A stretch of 51,066 nt of DNA from CTSoil-075 sp964292325. Its GTDB lineage: Bacteria; Bacillota; Negativicutes; DSM-13327. The position numbers and the translations under genes are program-made. Positions 1-8,519 of the stretch are shown piece after piece. Under the pieces are notes generated by a model. That model saw only the letters and a program-made list of their open reading frames with translations, ran no database searches and was not told the DNA's origin. The first letter of the stretch is position 1, and each line of letters begins with the position of its first letter. The stretch lies in the NCBI GenBank assembly GCA_964292325.1, contig CAXYVG010000017.1:1-51066 (forward strand), in the 5' to 3' direction.

Positions 1-47
1 CAGGCCTTCAAGGCCTGAGTTATCCACAGATTTTAGAGAGCTACTGA

Positions 48-644
48 ATAGTTACAAAATATTTATTAAACCAAACCAATTTTGATGAAACAGTACCCGA
101 AAAATATCAACTGCAAGCTAAATTATCAGTTAAAGATGAATATACATTTGATTTTTTAGAAATGGGAATCGAACACTCTGAAGCGGAGCTAGAGCAAGGG
201 CTTATAAATAATGTTCGGGCTTTTTTATCAGAAATGGGTGGAACATTTACTTTTATTGGCAATCAATATCATTTAAGTGTAGATGGTGAAGATTTTTATA
301 TCGATTTACTGCTTTTTCATAGAAAACTTAAAAGTTTAGTTGCTATTGAGCTCAAAATTGGTAAATTTAAACCTGAATATGCAGGAAAAATGCAATTTTA
401 TTTAACCGCTCTTGATGAAAAGGTAAAGCTACCAGAAGAAAATCCATCGATCGGTATTATTATTTGCAAAAGTAAGAATAGAACCGTAGTAGAATATGCT
501 CTACGAAGTGCAGTTAAGCCAATTGGTGTTTCAACCTACAATTTGAGTAATACATTGCCTGAGGATATGAAAAGTTTATTACCTACGCCGGAAGAGATTA
601 TTCAAAGATTATCAATTTTAGATAGTGAGAATGATGGAGGGTAG
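48..644 (+). pseudogene. C-terminal remnant of a DUF1016/YhcG-type PD-(D/E)XK nuclease gene
   Basis: The open frame runs from just after an in-frame TGA (45-47) to the stop at 644. The first ATG (162) is not a natural start, because residues encoded upstream of it (TNFDETVPEKYQLQAKLSV, KDEYTFDFLE) already match the DUF1016 family. The visible part is the C-terminal nuclease domain, with DFYIDLLLFHRKL, VAIELKIGKFKPEYAGKMQF and IIICKSKN. The D..ExK residues of a PD-(D/E)XK site look intact. Full-length family members are about 340-380 residues, so roughly the N-terminal 150 are missing and no start codon or SD is visible. I infer a broken gene, though a frameshifted upstream half outside the window is possible. 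Family members are often found near mobile DNA and restriction loci. Confidence 0.75.
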
Positions 645-748
645 AACCTTCTTAATTATTATACAAATGATGCAGGCAGACCTATTGTAAAAGACTGGAT
701 TGTTGATAGAAGTCTGCGGTTTGAGGCGCCGAGCATAACTAGTAATTT

Positions 749-783
749 AAAGGCTTCACAGCTTGGACTGTGAAGCCTTTTTG
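749..783. terminator. Rho-independent terminator, probably bidirectional
   Basis: A 13-bp stem (AAAGGCTTCACAG / CTGTGAAGCCTTT) closes a short loop and runs into five T on the plus strand. It lies 30 bp past the end of the minus-strand response regulator and 105 bp past the DUF1016 remnant. The minus-strand T-tract is short (TTTAAATTA), so termination is probably best for plus-strand transcripts. Confidence 0.75.
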
Positions 784-813
784 GATGTCCTCCCACTCTT
801 TCGAATCAAAAAA

Positions 814-1857
814 CTAGCCTTCACTCGCCTCCCAAATCACGCGAATATTGTTTAATTCATTTTCTACGTATTGGGGTGAAACATTTATATTGTAAAAATT
901 CCCTATTTTATTTAATAGTGCACACGACACTGTTAGCCGATTTTGATCACTAATGCTAAGCTGATGGGACTTTAGATTCATATCAAAAATTAACTCTAAC
1001 ATTCCCACTGATCGGTTATTTCGAATCAATTCACAATTGATTTTCCCACAATTTACCGGTATGTTATAAACTAATATTTTAAACATCATCAATAAATATT
1101 TATGATTACCTTGGGTCTTGAACTCAGAATTTGAGACATGATTCATTACCAGACGGTTGTCGCAATTTTTCGTAATCTCGCTAATTAAGTTGGAAAAAGT
1201 CCTACTATCAACTACTGTGGGTAATTGGCTCAAGTACGTTAAATAAATTTCCTCTACTACACTAACCATTTCATCTTGTTTTACTCCGTAATTCATAGAC
1301 TCATCACTGGCAAATGCAATGTTTTTTCGCCATAAGGAAAATAGCATTCCGCTAATTTTATATAAATTATGTAGTTCTTCTTTCTCTTGTACATTTTTTT
1401 GTTCTATCATCCGAAATATATTTTGATATGCAAGATTTTTTTTAGCCAAATTTTCTCGTAATACATCTCTTTCCAATTGAAGGTTATAATAGTCAACCGC
1501 TTGCCTAACGACGGGAATGAGCTCCTGCTCGGTTGTCCAAGGTTTAGTGATAAATTTAAAGATCTCCCCTTGATTTATAGTTGCAAGCATTTGAGATAAT
1601 TGAGTGTACCCTGATAACACTACCCGTACTGTTCTTGGATACTTTTCTTTTACAAGCTTTAACAGCGTTAAACCGTCCATAACGGGCATGCGCATATCGG
1701 TTACGATAACACTAATTTCGTGTTGTTCCATAGTGGCGAGTGCTTCGGCACCACTTCCTGCAAAAAAAGACGTATAGGATTCTTCCATCACTGCTCTTCG
1801 GATGGCACTTAACACATTACTTTCATCATCAACAAACAATACTGTATTTTGAGTCAT
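814..1857 (-). CDS. Response regulator with uncharacterised C-terminal domain
   Basis: The N-terminal receiver domain (about residues 1-125) has the acidic pair D10/D11, phospho-acceptor D54 (VIVTDMRMPVMDG), S82 in LSGY and K105 in TKPW. This is the RpfG/HDOD-type receiver signature. A helical linker (about 125-170, LERDVLRENLAKKNLAYQN) follows. The last 180 or so residues match no output domain I recognise: no HTH, HD, GGDEF or HATPase motif is visible. The start is supported by a GGGGAG SD a few bases upstream. It is transcribed divergently from the FIST-kinase cluster, whose REC-HDOD protein has a very similar receiver. It may therefore be another output of the same phosphorelay (inference). 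Confidence 0.85.
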   Translation of the reverse strand: MTQNTVLFVDDESNVLSAIRRAVMEESYTSFFAGSGAEALATMEQHEISVIVTDMRMPVMDGLTLLKLVKEKYPRTVRVVLSGYTQLSQMLATINQGEIFKFITKPWTTEQELIPVVRQAVDYYNLQLERDVLRENLAKKNLAYQNIFRMIEQKNVQEKEELHNLYKISGMLFSLWRKNIAFASDESMNYGVKQDEMVSVVEEIYLTYLSQLPTVVDSRTFSNLISEITKNCDNRLVMNHVSNSEFKTQGNHKYLLMMFKILVYNIPVNCGKINCELIRNNRSVGMLELIFDMNLKSHQLSISDQNRLTVSCALLNKIGNFYNINVSPQYVENELNNIRVIWEASEG

Positions 1858-1924
1858 TTCGTCACTCCCCCATCTTAAACAACTATCCTAATTTCTGTAC
1901 AAGGTTACGGAATCTCATTACTTG

Positions 1925-1974
1925 TATTGAAAATTTCGACATGATCTTCAAGTATCCTTCTTCCTATTGAAAAT
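1925..1974. repeat. Pair of TATTGAAAAT direct repeats in divergent promoter region
   Basis: Identical 10-mers TATTGAAAAT lie at 1925-1934 and 1965-1974, exactly 40 bp apart. They sit in the 215-bp gap between the divergent response regulator and FIST genes. They could be regulator sites or -35 regions, but such AT-rich 10-mers also recur by chance. Nothing else convincing is visible in this gap. Confidence 0.25.
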
Positions 1975-2072
1975 ACTTCCATATAACAGCAAAATTTTAC
2001 ATTACTATGCAGGAATGAACAACATCATATCGAATTGTTAAACATATATAGTTTGTGCTGGAGGAATGTCTC

Positions 2073-3209
2073 ATGCAGATCGAACAATGGATATACAATA
2101 GTTCAGGAATTAGGCAAACTAAGGGAACCAATGATTTAAGAAATAAAGCACAATTTGTCCTCGTCTTCGGTACAAAAGAACTGTTGTTAAATAATTGTAT
2201 TTATGATGAATTACGAGACTCGTATCCAAGTGCCTACTTAATAGGCGGAACAACCTCTGGAGAAATATATAACAATATGTCCACTGAAAATACCTTATCG
2301 GCTACAGCCGTTTACATGGAAAAAACCGAAGTACGGTTTGCTTCGATTGCTATTGAAGAGGACAAGTATTTTGAAGCGGCTGCTAATTTAGTCGCAAAAT
2401 TTCCTGTTGATGATTTAAAGCATGTTTTTATTATTTCGGAAGGAATCAATATTAATGGCAGCAAACTTGTTGAAGGATTGATCAATAATCTTCCTGCTGG
2501 TGTTACTTTGTCAGGTGGTCTTGCAGGAGATGGAAACCTGTATAAAGAGACGTTTATTATTGCAAATGATTACCCTGAGCAAAACTGCATTGTTGCAATT
2601 GGATTTTATGGTCAAAATGCAAGTTTTGGCTATGCTTCCATAGGTGGTTGGTCTCCTTTCGGGATTGAGCGCGTAATTACAAAGTCTAAAAATAATATTT
2701 TATATGAGCTTGATGGAAAACCCGCTCTGGACTTATATAAGGAATATCTGGGAGAGTATGCAGAAGGTCTTCCAGCTGCAGGTTTGTATTTTCCACTTAT
2801 GGTACGGTCAAAAGACCATCGTCGTACTTTTGTTCGCACCATTCAGCGAGTGGATGAACTACAAAAAACTCTTATATTTTCTGGTGATGTACCAGAGGGG
2901 TACTATGCAAAGCTAATGAGAGCCAATTTGGACAATCTTATTGATGGTTCACGGCAGGCTGCACAAATAAGCCTTGCATCCCTTGGTGTTACTAGTGCTA
3001 ATCTTGCTATTTTAGTAAGCTGTGTGGGCAGAAAGTTGGTACTAAATCAAATGACAAGTGAAGAAATCGACGCTGCACGAAGTGTTTTAGGAACAGAAAT
3101 CACATTTACAGGTTTTTATTCCTATGGTGAAATTTCTTCACCCAATAGGGAAACAGTATGTGAGTTGCATAACCAAACAATGACGATTACTCTAATTGCG
3201 GAGGTTTAA
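2073..3209 (+). CDS. FIST domain sensory protein (FIST N and FIST C)
   Basis: A FIST protein of about 378 residues. The N-terminal FIST part (roughly residues 25-215) has YLIGGTTSGEI, SATAVYMEKTEVRFASIAIEE and LSGGLAGDG. The C-terminal FIST_C part (roughly 215-360) has AGLYFPLMVR and ends with FTGFYSYGEISS. The family is thought to bind small ligands and feed histidine kinases. I chose ATG 2073 over the upstream GTG (2055), because GGAGGA (2060-2065) lies 7 bases before it and would fall inside the longer version. No transmembrane segment or signal peptide is seen, so it is probably cytoplasmic. It ends 4 bases before the kinase gene that follows, which it probably regulates. Confidence 0.88.
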   Translation: MQIEQWIYNSSGIRQTKGTNDLRNKAQFVLVFGTKELLLNNCIYDELRDSYPSAYLIGGTTSGEIYNNMSTENTLSATAVYMEKTEVRFASIAIEEDKYFEAAANLVAKFPVDDLKHVFIISEGININGSKLVEGLINNLPAGVTLSGGLAGDGNLYKETFIIANDYPEQNCIVAIGFYGQNASFGYASIGGWSPFGIERVITKSKNNILYELDGKPALDLYKEYLGEYAEGLPAAGLYFPLMVRSKDHRRTFVRTIQRVDELQKTLIFSGDVPEGYYAKLMRANLDNLIDGSRQAAQISLASLGVTSANLAILVSCVGRKLVLNQMTSEEIDAARSVLGTEITFTGFYSYGEISSPNRETVCELHNQTMTITLIAEV

Positions 3210-3213
3210 TACG

Positions 3214-4242
3214 ATGGATACTATACACCGTCTTTTGAAACGACAAATGGAAAGCCACTTAAAGGAGACTGAAATAACGGATGAACTCAAAGGTTTTATT
3301 TTAGCTGTCAATGAAGCCTATATCATCCAGGATAAAGACCGATCACTACTAGAACGTAGCATCGACATTAGTTCACGGGAATATAATGAAACTATGGAAA
3401 AAATACGAATATTACAAAGTCAACTGGTACAACAGGAAAAGATGGCGGGCATTGGACAACTATCGGCAGGGATAGCACATGAAATCAATAACCCACTTGG
3501 CTATACCCAAAGCAACTTGGATACGTTGAGGAAATATTTGGATAAGATCAAGGCTTTTCTTGAAGTACTGAAAAATTTTGAGGGCATATTGCCAACAGAG
3601 ACCAATGAAGCTGTTCAAGAGCTCATCGCAAACATCCGTACATTGAGAAAGAAAAATAAGATTGATGTCATATCGGATGATATTGAAGATATTATTGGTG
3701 AATCAATCATTGGACTTAGCAGAATAGAAAAAATTGTGAAAAGTCTCCTTGGCTTTGCCAGAACCAATGTCAGCTCAGAAATGGAGGATTACGACTTAAA
3801 TAAGGGAATCAAAGACACTCTTGCCATTGCAAATAATGAAATCAAGTACTTTGCTACAGTAGTAGAAGACTTAGGGCAAATTCCTTATGTCAAAGCAGCT
3901 GGTGGTTCCATCAATCAAGTGTTACTTAACCTAATACTAAATGCTGTCCATGCCATAAAAGAGACATCCCAGCAAGGTATCCTTACCTTAAAGACCTTTG
4001 AAAGGGATGGAGCGATCTGCTTTCAAATAACAGATAATGGGGCTGGTATACCTAAAGAAAATTTTGAGCATCTATTTACACCATTTTTCACAACCAAACC
4101 AGTTGGTATGGGAACAGGTCTTGGACTAAGTATTGCCTATGATATTATCGTAAATAAACATGCAGGTCGGATTGAGGTAGAAAGTGAACTAGGAGCAGGG
4201 ACTACATTTACAATCATCTTACCACTCCATAATGAAAGGTAG
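3214..4242 (+). CDS. Cytoplasmic sensor histidine kinase
   Basis: A soluble kinase of 342 residues. An N-terminal helical region (1-75) leads to the HisKA H-box around H89 (SAGIAHEINNPLGY). It also has the HATPase N box (QVLLNLILNAVHAI), G1 box (ITDNGAGIP), F box (LFTPFFTTKP), G2 (GTGLGLS) and a final GAGTTFTIILP. No membrane segment or PAS domain is seen, so input must come from a partner. The FIST gene 4 bp upstream is the natural candidate. ATG 3214 is preferred over TTG 3196, because the SD GGAGG (3200-3204) overlaps the end of the FIST gene and is well spaced for 3214. The H-box resembles that of the next gene, suggesting duplication. Confidence 0.92.
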   Translation: MDTIHRLLKRQMESHLKETEITDELKGFILAVNEAYIIQDKDRSLLERSIDISSREYNETMEKIRILQSQLVQQEKMAGIGQLSAGIAHEINNPLGYTQSNLDTLRKYLDKIKAFLEVLKNFEGILPTETNEAVQELIANIRTLRKKNKIDVISDDIEDIIGESIIGLSRIEKIVKSLLGFARTNVSSEMEDYDLNKGIKDTLAIANNEIKYFATVVEDLGQIPYVKAAGGSINQVLLNLILNAVHAIKETSQQGILTLKTFERDGAICFQITDNGAGIPKENFEHLFTPFFTTKPVGMGTGLGLSIAYDIIVNKHAGRIEVESELGAGTTFTIILPLHNER

Positions 4243-4250
4243 GTGCGGCT

Positions 4251-5567
4251 ATGAATATACTGGTAGTTGACGATGAAAAGTTTAATCTAAGGATGGCTCA
4301 AGATCTAATTGAGAAAAATATCCCTGATAGTCATATTTTTTTATGCAGTTTGCCAGAAGAAGTGATCCAAAAACTGGAAGAAAATAACATAGATATTATT
4401 TTGCTAGATATCATTATGCCCAGGATAACTGGAATCGATATTTTAAAAAATATCCGAAATAAACAAGAATATAATGATGTACAGATTATAATGTTCACAG
4501 GAATGACAGATAAGGAAAGTTTTAAAACCTGTTTTGACAATGGTGCAAATGATTATATCAATAAACCAATAGACTTTACGGAGTTTGTTGCAAGGATGAA
4601 CGCCTCTGTAAAGGCTAGGAAAAACATCCTTGCCTTAAAAGAAATGAATTCTACCATAACTACCCAATACAAAAAACTCCACGCTATGACACAAAAGCTA
4701 AAAGATACTCAATTTAATCTAATACAAAAAGAGAAGCTTGCCGCTCTTGGAGAAATTGCCGCTGGAATTGCTCATGAAATTAACAATCCTATGGGGTTTA
4801 TATCTAGCAACCTGGATACGATGAATCGTTATCTGCAAAAGATTAGTAATCTAATAGTAATTTACAGAAATTTCATTCAACTTACTAGCGATGAAAGTAT
4901 CAATCATGAAGATATTCTGCGAGAGAAAGCTACGATTACGGATATGGAGCGAAAACTAAAGATTAATTTTATACTGGATGATCTAACTACCATAATTCAA
5001 GAATCTAGTGATGGCGTGGATCGAGTGACAAAAATAGTACAAAGCTTACAAAATCTCGCGAAAACTGGTATGGAAAATGAAATAACATATAATGATCTAA
5101 GCCAAATTGTTGAGGAAGCGCTTTTAATAGTAAAACACGAAATTCAATTTGTAGCTAGCATAGACAAACAAATAGATAGTCCACTGTATTTACTATGCAA
5201 TAAGGGACAAATCGGGCAAGTGATGCTCAACATTCTACTCAATGCAATACAAGCGGTAAAAAGCCTTGCTACGAAGTCTCTAGGAAAAATCTCTATTAAG
5301 GCATATAGCTCTGATGAATATGTCATTTGTAGAATCAGCGATGATGGTCCTGGAATAACAGAAGAACATCTTAGCCGCATATTTGATCCCTTTTTTACTA
5401 CCAAAGATGTTGGAGGCGGAGTCGGGCTCGGACTTAGTGTTGCTTACGATATTATTGTAAAAAAGCATAGCGGGGAGATCATGGTTGACAGCGAGCTTGG
5501 CAAAGGAACGTCTTTCACCATAAAACTACCTACTAAGGGAGGTACGATTTACAATGCCGACCAATAA
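4251..5567 (+). CDS. Response regulator-histidine kinase fusion (REC-HisKA-HATPase)
   Basis: This 438-residue protein starts with a receiver domain: D7/D8, D53 in IILLDIIMP, T in FTGMTD and K in INKPIDF. A coiled linker (120-160) leads to a kinase core with H175 (AAGIAHEINNPMGF), N box QVMLNILLNAIQAV, ISDDGPGI, FDPFFTTKDVGGG and GLGLS. With the receiver at the N-terminus it is a kinase controlled by phosphorylation, not a classic hybrid that hands phosphate to its own C-terminal receiver. The preceding kinase could phosphorylate D53 (inference). It begins 8 bp after that kinase and overlaps the next gene by 14 bp, so the genes are very probably cotranscribed and translationally coupled. Confidence 0.92.
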   Translation: MNILVVDDEKFNLRMAQDLIEKNIPDSHIFLCSLPEEVIQKLEENNIDIILLDIIMPRITGIDILKNIRNKQEYNDVQIIMFTGMTDKESFKTCFDNGANDYINKPIDFTEFVARMNASVKARKNILALKEMNSTITTQYKKLHAMTQKLKDTQFNLIQKEKLAALGEIAAGIAHEINNPMGFISSNLDTMNRYLQKISNLIVIYRNFIQLTSDESINHEDILREKATITDMERKLKINFILDDLTTIIQESSDGVDRVTKIVQSLQNLAKTGMENEITYNDLSQIVEEALLIVKHEIQFVASIDKQIDSPLYLLCNKGQIGQVMLNILLNAIQAVKSLATKSLGKISIKAYSSDEYVICRISDDGPGITEEHLSRIFDPFFTTKDVGGGVGLGLSVAYDIIVKKHSGEIMVDSELGKGTSFTIKLPTKGGTIYNADQ

Positions 5568-6756
5568 CGATGGCGCAACTAAAACAATATTGTTTGTAGA
5601 TGATGAATTGCCCATTCTTAAGTCCCTTAACCGTTTGTTCATGGATACGGAATACGAAGTTCTTACTGCCGGAAGCGGCGAAGAGGCTTTAGAGATTCTT
5701 GCAGATGAAAAAGTAGATATAGTCATTACAGATATGCGAATGCCCGTAATGGATGGTTATCAACTATTGGAAAAGATAAAGGAACGCCATCCAAATGTTT
5801 TACGAATCATTTTAAGTGGCTATTCAGAGAAAAACACCATACTTGCAGCGCTGCAAAAAAATCTTGCCAAGCTTTATATTCTTAAACCGTGGGACAACGA
5901 TAAGCTAATACTACTGGTTGATCAAATATTTGAAACAGAAAACATTCTACATGATAGTAATTTACTTGACTTAATCAATAATACCGATGAATTACCTACA
6001 TTAAAAAGCAGCTATCTCCAAATCATGGACTTAATTGACACTGATGCAGATTTAGTCAAAATTGCAAGTGCCATTGAGAGAGATCATTCGGTAGCAACCA
6101 AAGTTCTCCATATCATTAATTCAGCTTTTTACGACGTTAAAACAGGAAGCGTGAAACACGCAATAGCCTTCTTAGGATTATCAAATATTAGAAACATATT
6201 ATTAGCCACATCCATTGTTGATTCCTTTAATATGAGTGGCATCTATGGAACAAGGCTAGAAATGTTATGGAATCACTCTTTTATATGTAGTAAGATTGTG
6301 AATATGATTTACGGAAAGTTGCTAAACAAAAAGCTATCTGAGAGCGAGTCTTCGGCTGGCTTACTCCATAATATTGGTATTGTGCTTTTGCTCAAAATTT
6401 TTCCGGAACAATACATTGAAATCTTTCGCCGAACAGAAAAAGAAAAGAATAACTTATTACAGATCGAACAAGAGTCGTTACATGTTACACACCAACAAGC
6501 AGGCGGTTACTTATTAAAATGGTGGGAACTACCTTACCCCATTGTTGAAGCAGCATTGTATCATCATACCCCTTTCGCTACTGGGATTATCAATCATGAA
6601 CTGATCTATGCAGTCAATATCGCTCAGCATTATGCAAGCATTATCCTGAAAAATCAATTATCTGATACCTTTGATCCTAGTGTTTTCAGTGCTTTAGGCA
6701 TCAACCAAAGTCAGTTAGAAGAGGAAATAGCCTCTTTATCAACCAATGATAGATAA
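5554..6756 (+). CDS. Response regulator with HDOD output domain
   Basis: A receiver domain fills residues 1-130: D16/D17, D60 in VITDMRMPVMDG, LSGY and LKPW. An HDOD domain follows (about 145-345), with LPTLKSSYLQIMDLI, IERDHSVATKVLHIINSAFY and HAIAFLGLSNIRNILLA. HDOD is an HD-fold relative without the metal-binding HD pair. It acts in signalling, often around c-di-GMP, motility or stress, and not as a proven phosphohydrolase. The start at 5554 has an AAGGGAGG SD (5535-5542) inside the preceding kinase gene. It is the last gene of the FIST-HK-REC/HK-HDOD operon and probably the pathway output. A terminator follows at once. Confidence 0.92.
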   Translation: MPTNNDGATKTILFVDDELPILKSLNRLFMDTEYEVLTAGSGEEALEILADEKVDIVITDMRMPVMDGYQLLEKIKERHPNVLRIILSGYSEKNTILAALQKNLAKLYILKPWDNDKLILLVDQIFETENILHDSNLLDLINNTDELPTLKSSYLQIMDLIDTDADLVKIASAIERDHSVATKVLHIINSAFYDVKTGSVKHAIAFLGLSNIRNILLATSIVDSFNMSGIYGTRLEMLWNHSFICSKIVNMIYGKLLNKKLSESESSAGLLHNIGIVLLLKIFPEQYIEIFRRTEKEKNNLLQIEQESLHVTHQQAGGYLLKWWELPYPIVEAALYHHTPFATGIINHELIYAVNIAQHYASIILKNQLSDTFDPSVFSALGINQSQLEEEIASLSTNDR

Positions 6757-6777
6757 AGAGGACCTGCGAACAATTAT

Positions 6778-6826
6778 AAAAATCGCTATACCAATTTATA
6801 GTCGGTATAGCGATTTATGTTTTTTA
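6778..6826 (+). terminator. Rho-independent terminator of the FIST-kinase operon
   Basis: Perfect 12-bp stem AATCGCTATACC / GGTATAGCGATT (6781-6792 and 6804-6815) with an 11-nt loop, followed by TATGTTTTTTA. It lies 25 bp after the REC-HDOD stop codon. Confidence 0.9.
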
Positions 6827-6957
6827 TGCTATTGTTTATATTGTCATACCAAGACTATTATCTTAAATAGAGCAGTAAACAAATTGATCGTCATGGCTTT
6901 TTATGATAGGATAGAATTGTAAATTATAACATTAGGAATAAAAGGAGTTGTTGTTTT

Positions 6958-7014
6958 ATGGTTAACAATCATACTGTGCCTATTGTAACAAAGTGGGAGG
7001 TATGTACAAAATAA
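6958..7014 (+). CDS. Putative 18-codon leader peptide upstream of rsgA
   Basis: ATG 6958 is preceded at good spacing by AAAGGAG (6941-6947). It encodes MVNNHTVPIVTKWEVCTK and ends with TAA 56 bp before the rsgA start. The product is too short to be a folded protein. Its last codons lie in a sequence (GGAGG, 6996-7000) able to pair with the anti-SD segment at 7028-7032, the arrangement expected of a translated regulatory leader. That it is translated is an inference from the SD and position only. Confidence 0.45.
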   Translation: MVNNHTVPIVTKWEVCTK

Positions 7015-7062
7015 TATAGTACAAAAGCCTCCTAAAGAGTCGTATGATAAAACTTTTGGAGG
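6995..7062 (+). promoter_or_regulatory. Candidate translational attenuator in front of rsgA
   Basis: CCTCC at 7028-7032 can pair two ways. Downstream, CCTCCtAAAG (7028-7037) pairs with CTTTtGGAGG (7053-7062), which contains the rsgA SD, with one mismatch and a 15-nt loop; this would hide the SD. Upstream, the same CCTCC can pair with GGAGG (6996-7000) in the leader ORF, supported by TGTAC (7003-7007) with GTACA (7019-7023); this would leave the SD free. Two exclusive hairpins plus a leader ORF is the layout of translation attenuators. It was found by eye and not folded. Confidence 0.4.
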
Positions 7063-7069
7063 ATAAAAA

Positions 7070-8161
7070 ATGAGTAAAATAAACATGAAAAATGTAGGGC
7101 TCAGCCAAAGATTCCTTACGGAGTCTACATTTTATACAGATCTTTATGTTGGGCGGGTTATTTCTCAATACAAAGATTTATACAAGGTTGTAACAGAAAA
7201 TGGTGAGTTAACAGCAGAAATTTCCGGGAAATTTCGTTTTGATGTAAGAGTGGTATCTGATTATCCTGCAGTAGGCGATTTTGTTATGCTTGATCGAAAT
7301 GAGGATGCTAGTGGACATGGAATGATTCACCACATTCTGACAAGAAAAAGTGCCTTTATTAGAAAGGCTGCGGGAACAGGCAATGAGGAACAAATCGTAG
7401 CTGCCAATATTGATACGATTTTTATCTGTATGTCCCTTAATCATGATTTTAATCTTCGCAGAATAGAACGTTACCTTGGGGTTGCTTGGGATAGTGGAGC
7501 TGTTCCAGTGATCGTACTTACCAAAGCTGACTTATGTGATCATCTCCCACAAAAACTGTTAGAACTTGATGCTGTTGCCTGTGGAGTGGATGTGCTTGTT
7601 ACTTCTAGTATGAGTGGAGACGGCTATTTATCTATCAAAAAATATACTGGCAGCGGTCAAACAATTGCATTGATAGGCTCGTCGGGTGTTGGAAAATCAA
7701 CCTTGATCAATCGGCTTATCGGCGAAAATACTCTTGAAACTGGGGAAATCGGAAATGAGGATAAAGGTCGACATACGACTACTCGGCGAGAACTCATTGT
7801 TTTGCCAAGTGGTGGCGCTGTGATTGATACTCCGGGTATGAGAGAACTTGGAATTGAAAGTGCCGATTTATCAAAAACCTTTGCTGATATTGATGAACTA
7901 GCAACAAAGTGCAAATTTCATGATTGTACGCATAGGAGTGAACCAAACTGTGCAGTACAGCAGGCCATAAAACATGGAGAATTATCTAAGGAACGGTTGG
8001 GAAGTTATTTAAAGCTAAAAAAAGAGGCTAGATATGAGGGCTTAAATGCCAAGCAGATAGAAACGCAAAAGTTGACTACCATGTTTGCTGAGCATGGCGG
8101 CATCAAAAATGCGCGAAAGTCTATGAAAGAGAAAAATAGAAACAGGCATGGTTTTCACTAA
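7070..8161 (+). CDS. rsgA: Ribosome small-subunit-dependent GTPase A, long form
   Basis: A circularly permuted GTPase of the RsgA/YjeQ/CpgA family, which checks late 30S subunit maturation and is activated by the 30S particle. An OB-fold (about 20-110) precedes the GTPase domain, in which the G4 motif LTKAD (about 150) comes before the G1 loop GSSGVGKST (203-211) and G3 DTPGM (253-257). Threonines in GRHTTTRRE form switch I. A zinc knuckle CX4CXHX5C (C281, C286, H288, C294) and a basic tail follow. At 363 residues it is nearer E. coli RsgA (350) than B. subtilis CpgA (298). It may be a second copy beside a housekeeping one. The leader hairpins suggest translational control. It has its own terminator and is not in an operon. 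Confidence 0.93.
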   Translation: MSKINMKNVGLSQRFLTESTFYTDLYVGRVISQYKDLYKVVTENGELTAEISGKFRFDVRVVSDYPAVGDFVMLDRNEDASGHGMIHHILTRKSAFIRKAAGTGNEEQIVAANIDTIFICMSLNHDFNLRRIERYLGVAWDSGAVPVIVLTKADLCDHLPQKLLELDAVACGVDVLVTSSMSGDGYLSIKKYTGSGQTIALIGSSGVGKSTLINRLIGENTLETGEIGNEDKGRHTTTRRELIVLPSGGAVIDTPGMRELGIESADLSKTFADIDELATKCKFHDCTHRSEPNCAVQQAIKHGELSKERLGSYLKLKKEARYEGLNAKQIETQKLTTMFAEHGGIKNARKSMKEKNRNRHGFH

Positions 8162-8167
8162 TCAATC

Positions 8168-8196
8168 AAAAAGCATCTCTTTTGAGATGCTTTTTC
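8168..8196 (+). terminator. Rho-independent terminator of rsgA
   Basis: Stem AAAAAGCATCTC / GAGATGCTTTTT with a TTTT loop, 7 bp after the rsgA stop. It is symmetric and could work in both directions. Confidence 0.9.
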
Positions 8197-8404
8197 TATA
8201 TCTCATTCAAATTATCCAACAATAAAGTAAAGGGAATAGTATCTTAAAATACTTTTATGTATGATGCAACTTAACTCAACTAACAGGCCGCCAACTACCA
8301 TTAATAAGAAAATCTCGCACCATTGGTATGAGAAATTAGTTGGAGTAAGAATATAATCATTATGGAAAATGCAAAGATTACAACCTCTCGGTAAACATTT
8401 GATT

Positions 8405-8478
8405 AAACAATAAAAACTATATATAATAAACAATAAAAACTATAAATGATAAACAGCAAAAACTATAATTAATAAACG
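8405..8478. repeat. Three tandem 23-bp direct repeats before the first Fic gene
   Basis: Copies lie at 8405-8427, 8428-8450 and 8451-8473, with a shortened fourth start at 8474. Each begins AAACARYAAAAACTATA and ends in an AT variant. The repeats contain TATAAT-like words (for example in 8461-8470) and stop about 40 bp before the Fic start codon, so they may be both promoter and operator. The rest of the 320-bp gap (8197-8404) shows no gene or clear structure. Confidence 0.6.
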
Positions 8479-8519
8479 GATAAAATATGGGAATACTAAA
8501 AGAGTAGGAGGTGACACTC

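Noticed and set aside
1..28. Palindrome CAGGCCTTcAAGGCCTG and a perfect DnaA-box-like TTATCCACA
   Set aside because: A single box with no second copy, AT-rich unwinding element or dnaA/dnaN neighbours; not evidence for an origin.
648..773. Frame LLNYYTNDAGRPIVKDWIVD resembling the start of HigB/Gp49-type toxins
   Set aside because: No start codon with SD and the frame ends in the terminator; similarity is too short to call a gene remnant.
8212..8433. 73-codon minus-strand frame in the gap before the first Fic gene
   Set aside because: No SD, odd composition, runs into the 23-bp repeats; looks like a chance open frame.
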